Of a stretch of DNA of 64,000 bases, positions 22,836 through 35,570 are shown in pieces. Source of the stretch: Viscum album (lineage: Eukaryota; Streptophyta; Magnoliopsida; Santalales; Viscaceae); contig OY728142.1 in assembly GCA_963277665.1 (NCBI GenBank), positions 5,842,001 through 5,906,000 of the forward strand, in the 5' to 3' direction. Position 1 is the stretch's first letter, and each line of letters starts with the position of its first letter. The position numbers and the translations under genes are program-made. The notes under the pieces are model-generated. The model did no database searches. It worked only from the letters and a program-made list of their open reading frames with translations, and had not been told where the DNA came from.

Positions 22836-25800
22836 TGTAAAAACATAGGTAATATTGATAATAGAAAATTTTAATTCCTTAAAAATTTTCACAAATTAGA
22901 TTTTATATAGTTATAGTCTGTATAAGAATGTTAAGTAATCTTCCAATCAAAAAGGGAATAGTTTTATTCGTACAAAATTCATTTACATGTATTATATAGT
23001 TTTATTTAAAAATATTCATTTCAAATTGTAAAATTTAATATTTTTTTAAAAAATATATCATTTTATTATATAGTCATGTTAAAATTACCATAGAGTTATT
23101 TCTTGAAAATTTTTTAAAAAAATTTATTTTTGGGCAAAAAGTGGAAATTACTGATTTTAATGAAAATTATATTTTATTTTAAATTATTTAAATAATAATA
23201 TTATTTTTAATCGGTTATAAAATTTCATTAATTCCTTTTTTTTAATAATAATCCAATAAATTTTATTGGAATCAAAATTATAATTTAATTTTGTATAAAA
23301 ACATTTTTATACTTAAAATAGCATATTCCTTGAAAATTGTTTTCCTTCATGTTCTATAGGTTAATTTTAAAACTCATTTATGAAAAGTATAGAAAATGAA
23401 TTTGATAAAATGGAATCAATATTTTGAATTATAATTTTCAAATTTTTAAATAATTCCACTTTCATTTATCTCATTATGAATATTAAGTTTAATATAAAAT
23501 TCTGTTACCGTGGTAAGAGTAAAACATGTTAAAAGTGTTAAAACTAAAATGGTAAGAGTTAAAATGATGTAAATTTTTTTATAAATACTATTTTATAGTA
23601 TTATTTGACTCTATATAATCTCGTATACAAATATGAGTCATTTTTTATCCACTTCTCTTGATTAATATATTTATATATTTTAATATTTTAAAAAATTCCA
23701 AGAGTTCCCACTCCCTCATTTATAAAAGGATATCATCTATATAATATTCTCAACAATTAATTATCCTCTTATATCAGTAAATAGCTACTCTAATAAATTC
23801 CTAAAATCAATAACCATCTCTTATAAGTACTTTTTTGTCATAATACAATCCTAGTAAGGCTTTTGGTATAAACCTAAGGAGGTTTTTTAAAGAAGATGTA
23901 TAGTTCTTCACTAAATATTTTCATTTGATTTATTATTTTAACTCATACGAAACACTCTTAACCCATTTTATATAATAACATAATTATCCTTGATATACTA
24001 AAATATTATTATTATTATTTTCATAACCTTTTTTCATCTACTTATCAATCTAATGAAAAATAAGAACATCACTCATGCGTACATGCGGACAACCGCTCCA
24101 TGAGATGATGTACTTCATTTTTAATGACTGACTCTTTGGAATGGTAATAATAATGGATAAAAATGAAATAATATGATATATATGACATAAATATCTTAAT
24201 TTAATGTCAAATAAATATTATAATTCTTTCTTTACCATCCAAAGAAAAATAAAAACATCGCATATGCCTACATGTGAACAAACATCTCGTGAATCGATGT
24301 ATTTTATTCTTCATCACCACCACACATAGATTGTATATATATATATATGTATATTTAAAGAAATAATATTATATTTATGATATAATTATAATTCATTAAA
24401 TATAAAATAATATTTACCATCCTTACTTTATGTTCCATGAAAATTGAAATGTTACTCATGCGTATGTACAGACTATCATCTACATGTTGCAAAATAATTA
24501 ATTTATCATAATCAAATTTAAAGTATGGTAATAAAGGTATAAATAATGTATAAAAATTTAAAATCTTAACATGATTAATATTTTATAAATGATATAATCA
24601 TGATCAATTTGACCATTTTCAACCTTCCAAATTGGTTTCCAACTTCTGAGCGGAATATTCTCAAAACATTTTACATGATCTTAATATATTAATTAATTAT
24701 GTATAACTTGGATATAAGTGAAATAAAAGGAATAATACAATTGAAAAAAATTATCAATAAAGTAAATTATTAATATATTTTTATTATTTAGGAAGATAAA
24801 TAACATACATGATAATTCAAACTCATAAAAAGGAACCATTTTCCTTAAAACCTCATTTTAAATGTTTTGAATATTTATTTTCTAAATGTTTGTCCTCCTT
24901 GTACATATTCATAAAATAATTTTACTTATGTATTTAAATTTAAATAAATAAATTATAAAGGAAATTTTATCCCTCTTTTTACTATCTTTCAAATGTTTTC
25001 AAAAAGAATCTATTTTCATATTTTATATAGAACATTTTTACGTTCTTTAAAAAAAGGGGAAAATTAATGTTTTATTTTTATATATATAACATCAATGGAT
25101 CATCCTTATGAAAAATTAATGATTTTATATTTGTATTAATTTATATGAACCCATGTTTTCTTCAAATTATAACCTTTTTTTCTTTATTATGGATAATTTA
25201 GTTTTGAATATGGGGATTAAAATGAAAGGAATATATCAAAATCCAAAAATGTTTTAATTAAGGGTTAAAAAGTATATTTTTATAATTTTGATGATGTAAA
25301 TGAAATATTATATTTTTTTCATGTATATTCTTGTCTTTTTAAATTATTTATGATAATGGGTGATCCTAAAATATCTCTCCAATGCATTGGGTAATGGTTA
25401 TGGTCTCTAGAGAATTATATTGGTATTAACTGAGTGGGTTACTCTATTTGTAAGGGTTCTATGAAGATAATGTACCAAGTCACCTATATGAATATTATAT
25501 GCATAATAATGAGTTTTCATGGAAATATTTTGATTTCATAAGGTAATTTAACTAATTTTTAACGAAAAATTACACACTTTAAGAATAAAAATGTATATTT
25601 TTAAGAAAATGTTTTAATAGGCTCTAATATTTTGTAGGAAACCCTCTTGATTATGATTTTGAATTTATTATTTCTTATAAACTATTTTATAAATAACTTA
25701 AAGTAGTAAAGATGATTTCATCTATAAGTAAACAATTATTGGAGCTCAATGTTTATTATGTTTAAGGAAAACTATCTTATATGATCTCACAGTTTGGAAA

Positions 25801-26164
25801 TAGACTAACATGTTTCTTTATTCCTTTGTATATGTCCCTTACTGAGATTTTTATTATCATACAAAATTTTCAAATGTTTTTAACATGGTTTAAGGATGGG
25901 TAGGAACAATGATTAAGTCATGTTTTAAATCGTGAGTATTTTTCATGAAAATATATTGTTTTTTAATTTAATAATATTGTATGATAGAATAAACAGATAC
26001 TAAGTGGACATTTACAATTTGTAATGTATAGGTTTGTTATGTAAGAGTTATGATCTAATTAAATAATAATCTAAACCTAAAAAGGACTTCAATAATTGAA
26101 TATAATTAATTATTTATCTAAAACACTATATTTTGGGTTAAATAAGAACTGATTATTTATAACA
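22836..26164 (+). repeat. E3 3' LTR
   Basis: Runs from tgtaaaaac after the polypurine tract to tttataaca. It carries the TATA box tttataaaagga near 23719, C-rich leader text, three diverged repeats at 24070-24485, and a conserved last 650 bases that align with the end of the 5' LTR. Confidence 0.78.
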
Positions 26165-26504
26165 AGACTTCCCACACACTGAGGGATTGGGATTCCTTAA
26201 AAACATTCATGGATTGGTGATGTGGTGGTGACAGCCTCCTTCTGGGAGCAGGTATTAGATTCCAACCATTACTAATGAAAAGGTATAAAATCCTTAAAAC
26301 ACACTTCTAGGGTTATTTGGTCAATTTGTTTCCTTATAAAACACATACTAGCGGGTATACACCATATACAGGGGTATAATTCAATTTGTATGCTTCGGTT
26401 TGACTGTATTAGAGCCCAAACAGAATGAAAAATTGAAATTTATGGTCATTTTAAGTTGCACTTTGTTTTTATAAAATGAAAAGTTTAATTTTATCATGGA
26501 GAAA

Positions 26505-26590
26505 ATAGTTCATAGACCATGATCTCACCACATAGACCACGATCTCACTTCAAGGACCACAAGGTCAACCTCATGAGAAGGAGGCAGACC
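26505..26590. repeat. Short GATCTCAC tandem repeats
   Basis: catagaccatgatctcacca is repeated as catagaccacgatctcact and then a decayed aaggaccacaaggtcaacc. Confidence 0.6.
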
Positions 26591-27049
26591 TCAAAGTGTT
26601 AGAGTGTCATTTTTTTGGACAACTAGTTGGTGTATCTATTTAGAAGAGTCTATGATGAATCATTGTGATGCCACCTATATCATGAACCGCCAACCTCAAT
26701 TTTTTGGGTAATCTTCTTTGATACTCCACATAGTGACGTCATAGTGATCCACCATCTAGTACTTTAGTAATAGACCCACATTATTGTGCACTCCCTTAAT
26801 TATCATTCTGTAACTCTCTATATCCACATATCACCTCCCTATATGCACTAATTTCTAGAAGTCTTTTGGTAGGAGATTCCTATGAAAACCCCAATCATCC
26901 TCCAAAAACAGAAAGAGGGAAAGAAAAAAGATGACATATCATGATCTACTTCTCTCCTGTTAATAATATATAGTTAAATTAGTAATAGAAACAATATGAA
27001 AAAAATACTGCCACATAAGTATAGTATATGAGATACGATGCAAAAATCT

Positions 27050-27275
27050 ACCCTTTGATGTCACTTAATGAGGTCAAGATTATAGAAAAATCTCACAATG
27101 GACACTTCGTGAGGTCAATCTCATGGATCTAACTTGGGAAAGCTAGTTCATAAAGCTAACACAAGAGGTCACTTCATGAGGTCGAGTTAAAAGATAAACC
27201 TCACAAATCCCACTTCACAAGGTTGATCCCATAGAACCACCCCACAAAAAACTATTTCATGAGGTCTATTTTTTG
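27050..27275. repeat. CACTTCATGAGGTC array
   Basis: Five diverged copies begin cactt(a/c)(a/g)tgaggtc (27060, 27102, 27172 and two weaker ones near 27218 and 27257). They are separated by 42 to 70 bases and each is followed by a purine-rich stretch and ctcac or cccac. No gene or known element was recognised around it. Confidence 0.65.
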
Positions 27276-28395
27276 AAACTTATATGTTGAAAACACATAT
27301 TGAGGTTAGCTTGTGGACTACCTCCTCCATGAATCCTCCATAAACTCCTTTAATGGGACCCTAATTGTGAACTCCTATTTTGAACCCTTATCTATGAACT
27401 CCCAATGAAATAAATTTGTTCATGAACTCGCTCCACATACTCTACTATGTGGGGACTTCTATGAGGGTTCATACTATAGAGGGTCCACCCCCACAACCCC
27501 ATTTAGTATCAGTGATGTTTTGTGGTCCTAGACCTTCAGTACAGTCCCTTATATTACCTTACTAACCCCTATGAAAAATTTATAGTAGTACCAAACGTTT
27601 CTTAGTCCATGTCAGACATATTTTAGGGTTATGATACATTCACTCCAATCCATGATCCAATAAAACGAACTACGTAAAGATACTCTTCAGGGATTCCCAA
27701 AACACCCCAATTTGAGAATGGTCCTCTTCATTTATTTAAAAACCTTGAGTCAATATTATATTCATAATTACCATATATGGTCCTCCTATTAGGTGTAATC
27801 CCCAAAACATACCTTCACCTAACTCACATTCTAGGTCAGGTATCTCAGGGTAGCAGTAATGTGTAATTCCCACGAAGTATCATGGTGTCTTCCCTTTTAT
27901 GACATAGGAATCCCACTAGGGAAACCCAATTTTTAATACCTATTCATTCTCATGTTTTCTCCCCTTTCATGAAATAGAAATCCCACCATGGTAGATTAAT
28001 TCATTTTCCCCACTTGATCTACATTTTTTCACTCCAATGTAATGAAAATGATCTTATATTATCTCTTAAATACCACACAGATCAGGACTCATATGGGATT
28101 ATAGATTTAGTTGATCATTTTGTTAGTGTAATTGAGATGGATTTAAAGAATTTTATCATAAGAATAATTTCATGACTCTAAAATACATAGAATGCATCCT
28201 TACTAAATAAAATTCAACTTTTTAGATCATTCATCACCTATAAACTTAAACTATATCAATCAAACTACATGGTCTTTAATTCATATTCTTATATAATATA
28301 TAGGGTGACTAATTGAGGTTCAAACATGATATCTTCAAACATATTTCTTCTATTATGTGAATACTAAAAGATAAACTTTTCTTCTTATATAACTT

Positions 28396-28515
28396 ATGTC
28401 AAGATACTCATCTTGGTTTTCTCATATTCTTTTAGTTGAGATAATCCTCTGGGTTTCCTCCATTATACCTCAAGTTGAGATTCTCCTCTTGGTTCCCATA
28501 GATGGAGATCCTATT
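28396..28515. repeat. About 40-base GTTGAGAT array
   Basis: Three to four copies of (g)ttgagatactcctcttggtt followed by a pyrimidine-rich segment; imperfect, period about 40. Confidence 0.6.
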
Positions 28516-29389
28516 TTTTATAATCCCCAACCTGAGCTCGTTACCCCTGGGTGATGATCATAGGAAATATTTATGCCGACGAGTATAAATAGAATCATCC
28601 TTCTATTGTGATGAAAAAAGGATGCCTCTGGTGACAAGCTTGATATAATCAAAACATTCTTCTATTTAGTTACCAAAAGATCAGAAAAACCAAAAAGGAT
28701 ATATCATGTTAACTTCCTATAACAACCATTAATATGAACTCTTTTTCATAGAACCCCTTAATATGTAACATTAAACTATAGGGATTGGTACTTTTCATAT
28801 GAACTGAAAAGGTATGACACTTAACATTACGCGGAACCAAACTATATGAGTTTTGATTACTATTCTCACTGGATACATAGGACACCTCCTTAAGGTTTGA
28901 TCCCAACCCCACAACACCTAACACCTACCTAGATGGTGATAAGCTCCACAGTTTCTAAATATATAGATATAAACCAAAGCATAATAAATTAAAAATATAA
29001 TGTTGAGGAACATCTTATTCTGAGAGATGTTGACATATCCACTTGGCTTCAATTATATCATTTTCATAGTGGTGACCAATACCACACTTTGATTTGGGAA
29101 GTACATGTGGAGATATCTTAAATATATAATAAAGTTCCAAAGTAGTTATATAATGATGTTGATACTAGAACATCACAGATGTGGGATCCATTGGAGTTTA
29201 TTTTATAGATAATGATGCTTGTTTTCACTTGTGATTTAATGGGTTATTATTGGGAAATTAAAATCAACCTTAATAAATTCCCTACCACGAACATTATGAG
29301 GTTACATTTATTCTTAAAAAGACAGATCTTTGACATTGTTTGTATGTGTATTAGTATGGTGAGGTGAAATAGAATGAATTGACTGACCT

Positions 29390-30044
29390 TTAGAGGGTCG
29401 ACATGAATAAGGAGGATAAGTCCAATAGGAGGAAATTATGAGATTTTTATCATTATATATTGGAAAAGTGTAAGGGAGGTTTTTCTGATATCAAGATGAA
29501 ATATTGGATATATGAAATCAACTTTTAATTTATTCTAATTCATGATGAAAAAGATTTTTAGGTTCCACTAGTCATTAGTTGGTTGGGGGGAGTATATCCT
29601 TTGTGGTGGATCTTGTATATTGGTGAGTGCAAGAAAGTGTATGTTTAATGGGGTGATTTATATAGGATGTTCCACGAAGTTGTTTTTTCATTGAAAATGA
29701 TATTGGAAAAGACATAGTATTTTCTCTCCCTTTAGTAGGGGAACCTAAGTGTGTGGGAGATCAAGATCAAATTTAAGTACCTTCTTCACTTCGATCATAA
29801 TCTCTTCAATGAAAAGGAATATGAAGTCTGGTTCCTTGGTGAGTAATTGTGTCTAATTATAATATATATCATCACCTAATTTATGTTACTTATATATCTA
29901 TAGGTGTCAAATAATGCTAAGGTAATGGATTTAATTAATTCATAAGGAGTTTCTTATACTTATTTGATTCATTATTGTTTTTCAAGGAGAAGGGTTGTCG
30001 TTGGAGGGAACCAAATGTTAGGGATGTCAAGGTTCCAACTAGTG
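29390..30044 (+). pseudogene. Unidentified remnant of an intron-containing gene
   Basis: I do not recognise the family. A frame with few stops runs through RKL, a stop, then DFYHYILEKCKGGFSDIKMK (about 29435-29505), VPLVISWLGGVYPLWW (29566-29615) and FNEKEYEVWFLG, ending at a donor-like G/GTGAGT at 29839. An acceptor-like tctatag ends at 29903. An 18-base open segment (VSNNAK) ends at AAG/GTAATG. Another acceptor ttttcaag ends at 29986 and opens EKGCRWREPNVRDVKV, closed by a donor-like G/GTATGT at 30045. Several stops upstream make it non-functional. It could be a decayed host-gene fragment or part of an unrecognised transposon gene. Confidence 0.35.
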
Positions 30045-30694
30045 GTATGTTACCTTAAAAGTCTACCACACATTTTTATTAGGTCTGGTGTTTCTCTTCC
30101 ATCTACCTAAACTTCTAGACATGTGTTTTTTATTATGTATTTCATGTCCTTTAGAGATAATACTGGCTTCCCATTCTTGGGGATTAATTTGGAATGGGGG
30201 ACCAAATTCATTATTATCCTTAACAGAAACTACATTTAAGGCCTTATTAGTAGTACGGGTTTTCTTTCTTATGTTCAGTATAGTGGAGATAAAATAGTTA
30301 TGGGCATCCCTATGATACTACCCATCCTTAAGAACTTAGGTTAGATCATTTATCTAGAAGTAATCATCATCATAGGTGCAATACTTGAGAAATTGTAGTA
30401 ATGGGTAACTATGTTTTATTATAATGTAATACAATAAAACATTGAGTAATGAAATATAAAATATAAAATTAAATTTATAATAATATCTAAAACTAGTGCC
30501 ATAAAACAAGTAAATATATGATTTATCACATTAATAATGTACTCATGTGTATTATACTCGAAATTTAATAAAAATTATATAAAGGGAATTGATGTTATAA
30601 AGAAAGCAATAAACATGTGGACATACATGGCTGATAAGTAAAATATATTAATGAATTTAGATTTTAAAATTAAGCGTATATATAAGGGATAATA

Positions 30695-30785
30695 TGACAT
30701 TTGGAATCTGACCATTGGAATCTTACCGTTTGAATTCCACCATTGTGAATATAACCAGTGTAATTGTAATATTACCATTATGCAT
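30695..30785. repeat. Period-15 minisatellite
   Basis: ttggaatctgaccat, ttggaatcttaccgt and tgaattccaccattg recur five to six times with a spacing near 15 bases. It may lie in the E4 5' LTR. Confidence 0.55.
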
Positions 30786-31399
30786 ACAAGTGTACAAAGT
30801 AATAGAAAAAATCATTTGGTAATAATTAAGTTATAAGTTTCTTACTATATAAATTAATTAATAAATACCAATATAACTATATAAATATGCCTTGAAAATG
30901 GGTTTTTAGCACCAAATATGTTATTTCAAAATAAAAAATTATTTTATTTGATAATTACTCAAATATAAAAATATTATTTTCATAAAATGGAATTTGAATT
31001 TGTTATCTTCACATCCTAATTATCCTATGGTGATTTTTTATAATTTTCTAAGATATTCGAATTATAGGATAAACAGTAATATACAATATAAATATTTGGA
31101 AATTATTATGAGATTTTAATAATTTAAGATAATTTAATACTACACAAATAATTTTCTATTTAAACAATATTAAGTGCTTTAATGAATTAAAATGATTTTC
31201 CAAACATATAAATAACTTTCTAGATCCTAAAATAGAAATTATATTTAAAAAAATATTTTGTAGAAAAATTATATTCACATGGAAAAAATAATATAATATA
31301 ATGTAATTTAGTTTCCGAGTTCAAATATATCAAAAACTATTCATTAAATGTCAAAAACCATAATCCAAACCCATGGGTAAGATATTGGTTTTTCATTTT

Positions 31400-32947
31400 C
31401 CACAAACATCATTTCCAAGTCCTGTGTTTAGAAATTAATAAACATTTTTACAACATTTTCAATAAATATTCACCCATTATTGGATTCCTCTTAACAAAAA
31501 ATCCTTTAATAATTATTCTCCACTCATTTTCCCCCTCAATGTACTCTCTAAATAGTTTCCAATACTCTAAGGTTCTCATCTCAATCTTTAAGATGATACC
31601 TTTCAAGGTAATGGTATCTAAGCACTTCTCTTTCCTTAATAATATTATTACTTATTATTCCTTTTAATTTTAATTTTAAATTTTATCATTTATTAATTAT
31701 ATAATGTTATAATTATAATATCAATGAGAGTTCACCATTCCATCTCATTATACCGACTTCATATGTCATTATAATTCCCAAATATTCAAATTGAAAAAAA
31801 CTATCATAATATTTGGTAATGTAATGTGTGTGTCGTTTTCCTTGAAATAAAATTTCTCAATGGATACTATCTAGTAGATGTAGGGTATTTCATTGATTCC
31901 ACTAGGGATAAAAACCCTAAAAATGTTGTTCTTATAATAACTCAATCCTCACCCAGTGACAACAAGTTGTCCTAACCTTACACTTCATTTGAAACTAACA
32001 GTGGATATGTTTTAGATGATTCACATTATTTATACAAACCATAATAAAGGATTTGGATATATTGTATATAAATTATGTAATTTTTATTTTTTCAATTATC
32101 TCCCACCATTGAAAAAACGTCTAATTCTGTATTCTTCACTTTGTATGGGTTCTTATTTGAACATTGTGAATCCCTAGTTACTCGTTATATAAGTAAAGAA
32201 AATTATTCTTGATATTCATACTAATAAATTCATTAGGGTAAACTATTATCATATCATATAATAATTTGTTCGATATTGTAAAATATTATAATATATACTT
32301 CATTGACAAGTTATTCTAAGTATTTTTATATTCTTCATTAAGCTACTAATAACCCAAAATAAGTTAGTATTTGATGGAATACGTTGGAATTTTATGTGAT
32401 TGGTGGGGTCTAAATATTATACCCCCTCAGTGCACTGGTTGGTCTTATAAGATATCTAAGATAGGGTAATAGAATATTCCTTACCATTTATGTATGATTT
32501 CTTGGAATAAGATCTCGATGATGTGTTTATGATGTCTGAAATTATAAATTCATATAATTTCCATCATTATGCGATCATTTACTCATTCATTACCTTTTTC
32601 ATACATTGATTATATTAGAGGATATTAGTTCTTTATATACTCCCACTATAATTCTTATTCCTTGTAATTTTTCATTTTTTATCCCTTACTGGGTATTGAA
32701 TCTCACCCTTTACTTTTTTTCCCATTTCCTATGATAATTAAGTGGGATACTATATATGATCCACATGATGGATAAAAATAAAAAATAATACCCAAATATT
32801 ATCCTTTGACATTATATAATGTAATATTTATGTATCTTTACTCTTTAAGACTATAGGACCTTGATCTTGGGAATATAATCTCATGTATTTTTATTACCAT
32901 ATAAAAATAACCCACCAACTCTGGGTGACACGGGTTAGGGTGTTATA
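31400..32947 (+). repeat. E4 5' LTR, right-hand part
   Basis: The right end is fixed by the adjoining primer site: ctctgggtgacacgggttagggtgttata is the expected kind of chromovirus LTR end. Upstream are a pyrimidine-rich leader with a donor-like caaggtaatgg (31614-31624) and text resembling the U5 of E1 (cttactgggtattgaatctcaccc, 32681-32705). The left edge was not found; it may reach back to about 30300. Confidence 0.6.
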
Positions 32948-32950
32948 ATA

Positions 32951-32964
32951 GAGGTATAGGAGAC
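32951..32964 (+). promoter_or_regulatory. E4 primer-binding site (decayed)
   Basis: gaggtataggagac lies three bases after the inferred LTR end and matches ttggtatcagagcc at about nine of 14 positions. Confidence 0.55.
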
Positions 32965-33454
32965 AAGAACAGTTAGTTTCATTCAATGAATATACCAATT
33001 CCATAGCGACCAAGGGTTGTTTGGGTACCTTCATATTGTTTTCCACATTCGTTTTTCCCTATTTTATTTTATTTATTTTCACTCCTTTGTTTCACCCACC
33101 TTGGTATGTGATTTGGAACTAAAGGTGGAAAGGCTTCTGGTTCCCATAGTGTAGAGTATGGTAGTTTAAGGTAAAACATATTTACTTGCTCTGTGCTAGG
33201 GTTGTAAACTAATAATGGGTTTGCATCAGTTTTTCATATATTTCTTTATACTATAGGTACATCTATATGATTTCATCCATAGAATTAATATGATTTTTTT
33301 TTTGTGACAATATAGATCTATTTTAGTGGAGAGTTATGTTTTTAGATGTGAAATTCTTACATATATTGTTTTCAAAGAGAAGAATTATTGGATGGGTGAT
33401 AGGAATATGGAGCATATATTTTATATTATAGAATAGTTAATGTTGGTATTTTTG

Positions 33455-34380
33455 GAGGAAAAATTGGTGGATATCCCTAATGTTGTTGAGAAATTATTCA
33501 ATGTTTTCCCAATGTGGTCATGACATTACCATCATGAAGTGATGTTGATTTTGGGAAAGAGTTACATCCCGGTACTTTTTATATATTTATGGATTATTAT
33601 TAAACCTCCCCATATTATATGTGGAAGCATGGCATTAAAGTTAAAGATCTTACATATAAGGGTTTTATTCAATCCTGTGTGTCTTTGTGTGGTTCTCCAA
33701 TATTATTCTTCAAGAAGGCTGGTGGTGGTCTGAAGTTCAGTGTGTACTATCAGAGGTCAAATTAGGTTATGGTTTTGAAACATTATCTTATTTAAATGAT
33801 AGATAGACTATTTTACCAATTGAAGGGAGATAACTAGTTTTTAAATATTTGTTGTGGTTTGGATATCATTAGACTTGGTTAAAATAGGATGAAATTATAA
33901 ATAATACCTTCTGATATTTTTGGGGGAATTACCTGTTCGTGGTTATGTTTTTTAGTTTCATGAAATCCCCATGTATTTCCATGGGACTCATGAACATTGT
34001 GTTCTATGTGTTCCTGGATCAATTCATGTAAATTTTGATTGATAACACCCTCATTTACTCAAGTTCATAATAAAAGCTACAATTGAAGCATCTTAGTGAG
34101 GATGAGGATAGTTGTAGAGGTTTCATATCTCATAATATAGTGTAATAATATTTTTACAATGATTAGAGGATCCTCATTGAAGGATATAGAGGTTGATGTA
34201 ACAATGGACAGTGTTTTCCATGGTGATGCTCCTGAGGTGTGGACAAATGATGATTGGAATCACTTATTATTTTCGGGGAGGTTATTTATTTTTCAGGGTA
34301 TATGAATAGGTTCTCTATGAGTTATGTAGCTCATCATTGTTATTACATCTTAGTTTATCCAAGATGTATTATGACTTGAG
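33455..34380 (+). pseudogene. E4 reverse transcriptase pseudogene
   Basis: The start shows LVDIPNVVEKLFNVFP (about 33464-33515), the usual linker before RT. The fingers read KGFIQSCVSLCGSPILFFKKAGGGLKFSVYYQRSN (positions 33655-33762; the aspartate expected near the end is tyrosine). A frameshifted palm gives MGLMNIVFYVFLDQFM then ILIDNTLIYSS at 34032-34070. The catalytic pair is D-N, with asparagine at 34044-34046. The thumb and RNase H that should follow (34080-34550) are not readable. Stops and frame changes are common, as expected for an old copy. Confidence 0.87.
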
Positions 34381-34559
34381 GGTTCATCTTTGGTGGCTCA
34401 GGATAAAGTGGTGGGTAACATAGTACATATCAAGGTGGATATTACGGAAGCAGGTGATGGAATAACAACATGTTCCAGATGATTTTTTGCAACATTTGGA
34501 TGTTCCAAATTGAGAATAAGTGGAAATATCAATGGATTTTATCACGGGTTTACATCAGG

Positions 34560-35345
34560 ATCAGGGAGGATGTGTCACCATTTGGGTGATCATGGACTAG
34601 TTTATTAGGTCATATCACTTACTATAAATAAAGGGGTCTAGTTTTACACATTATTTAGTTGGGTGATATTCAGATGAGATTATATAGGTTCATAGGGTAT
34701 TGATGGTCATCATTTCTAATAAGGACCATAAATTTACCTCACATGTCTAAAGAGGAATTCAATAAGATTTTGGATCACTACTATCCCTTAACACTAGTTT
34801 CCATTGTCAAATGAATTGGTGGATGGAGTATAATATCTAGTAATTAGAGAATACATTGTGGTATTGTGTCTTGAATTTCATTGGGTTATGGATAAATAAC
34901 ATTCCCTTGGTTGAGATTTCTTAAAATAGCATTTATCACTCTTCCATCATCATGGATTTGTTCAATTAATTGTACGGATGGAATTATCAATGCCAGTTCT
35001 ACTATACTATAGTTGGGGAATATGTAGTTATTAGAAAACATGTATCACCAAGCCTGAATAAAAAGATTTGGATGGTTCAGGAGAAGATAATGAAAGTAAA
35101 TGATCATTAGAATTAATATTTTGATTAGAGGAGGAGGACCCTAGAGATCAAGGTTGGAGAACATGTGTTATTAAGGGGTTTTACACATCAATATTAGTGG
35201 GGTTTTGGTTTGGGGAGTGATCTCTATAATTTATTTAATGGTCCTTTCAATGAATTTCTATACATCTTCACAATGGTGTATTAGTTGGTGCTTCCTCTGC
35301 AACTAGACTAGATTCATGACATATTTCATATATTGTAACTTTTAT
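34560..35345 (+). pseudogene. E4 integrase pseudogene
   Basis: Core segments are recognisable: GGCVTIWVIMD at about 34566-34600, NKDHKFTSHV near 34720-34750 (the second catalytic aspartate is kept), a decayed third block with LENTLWYCVLNFIG (34845-34900), then PLVEIS and YHSSIIMDLFN. The tail has VGEYVVI, EKIMKVN, RRRTLEIKVGEHVLLRGF and LPLQLD, a stop, IHDIFHIL. The HHCC region is not seen. Several TAG/TAA codons interrupt. The tail motif leads straight into the chromodomain. Confidence 0.88.
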
Positions 35346-35374
35346 GATATCTTTATGATTACTCCCTTATAATG

Positions 35375-35570
35375 AACTAGAAAGAGTTGTATATTAAGGA
35401 TCAAATGAGGTTTTTTGAGTGACAGATCAGTATTCTGGATCATCAGGAGAAGGTTATGTATAGGTGTTTTATACCATTAGTTCCAGACTTGTGGAGTCAT
35501 GGTGGTTTAGAGGAGAGTATACGGGGGAATGATTTTCATATGCATGATGTATTTTTTATGTTGTTTTGAG
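35375..35570 (+). pseudogene. E4 chromodomain remnant
   Basis: KELYIKDQMRFFE, a stop, QISILDHQEKVMYRCFIPLV and DLWSHGGLEESIRGNDF are in the order and spacing of the chromovirus C-terminal chromodomain. It lies directly between the integrase tail and the polypurine tract. The two stops, and glycine-rich changes in the last helix, show decay. Confidence 0.78.

Larger units (their letters stand above)
13600..26164 (+). mobile_element. Chromovirus E3 (Ty3/gypsy), very old
   Basis: A third gypsy element, far more AT-shifted than E1. It has a primer site at 18981, a gag zinc knuckle, RT, RNase H, integrase and integrase tail in order, a polypurine-like tract at 22821-22835, and flanking LTRs joined by clear but patchy homology. 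The LTR ends at 18979 and 26164 align with each other: both follow a gggttgaac/gggttaaat word. The left boundary near 13600 is estimated from spacing and is uncertain by a few hundred bases. The protease and N-terminal RT are missing. Confidence 0.85.
26165..29230. other. Unclassified region with several local arrays
   Basis: Apart from the arrays listed separately, it is ordinary AT-rich DNA. It includes a stretch at 27320-27480 with repeated gaactcc and catgaactc words. An open frame on the minus strand at 28709-28924 has no recognisable motif and is not called. Confidence 0.5.

Noticed and set aside
27050..28515. CRISPR-like arrays
   Set aside because: Repeats are imperfect, spacers vary and partly resemble each other, and the DNA is clearly plant nuclear.
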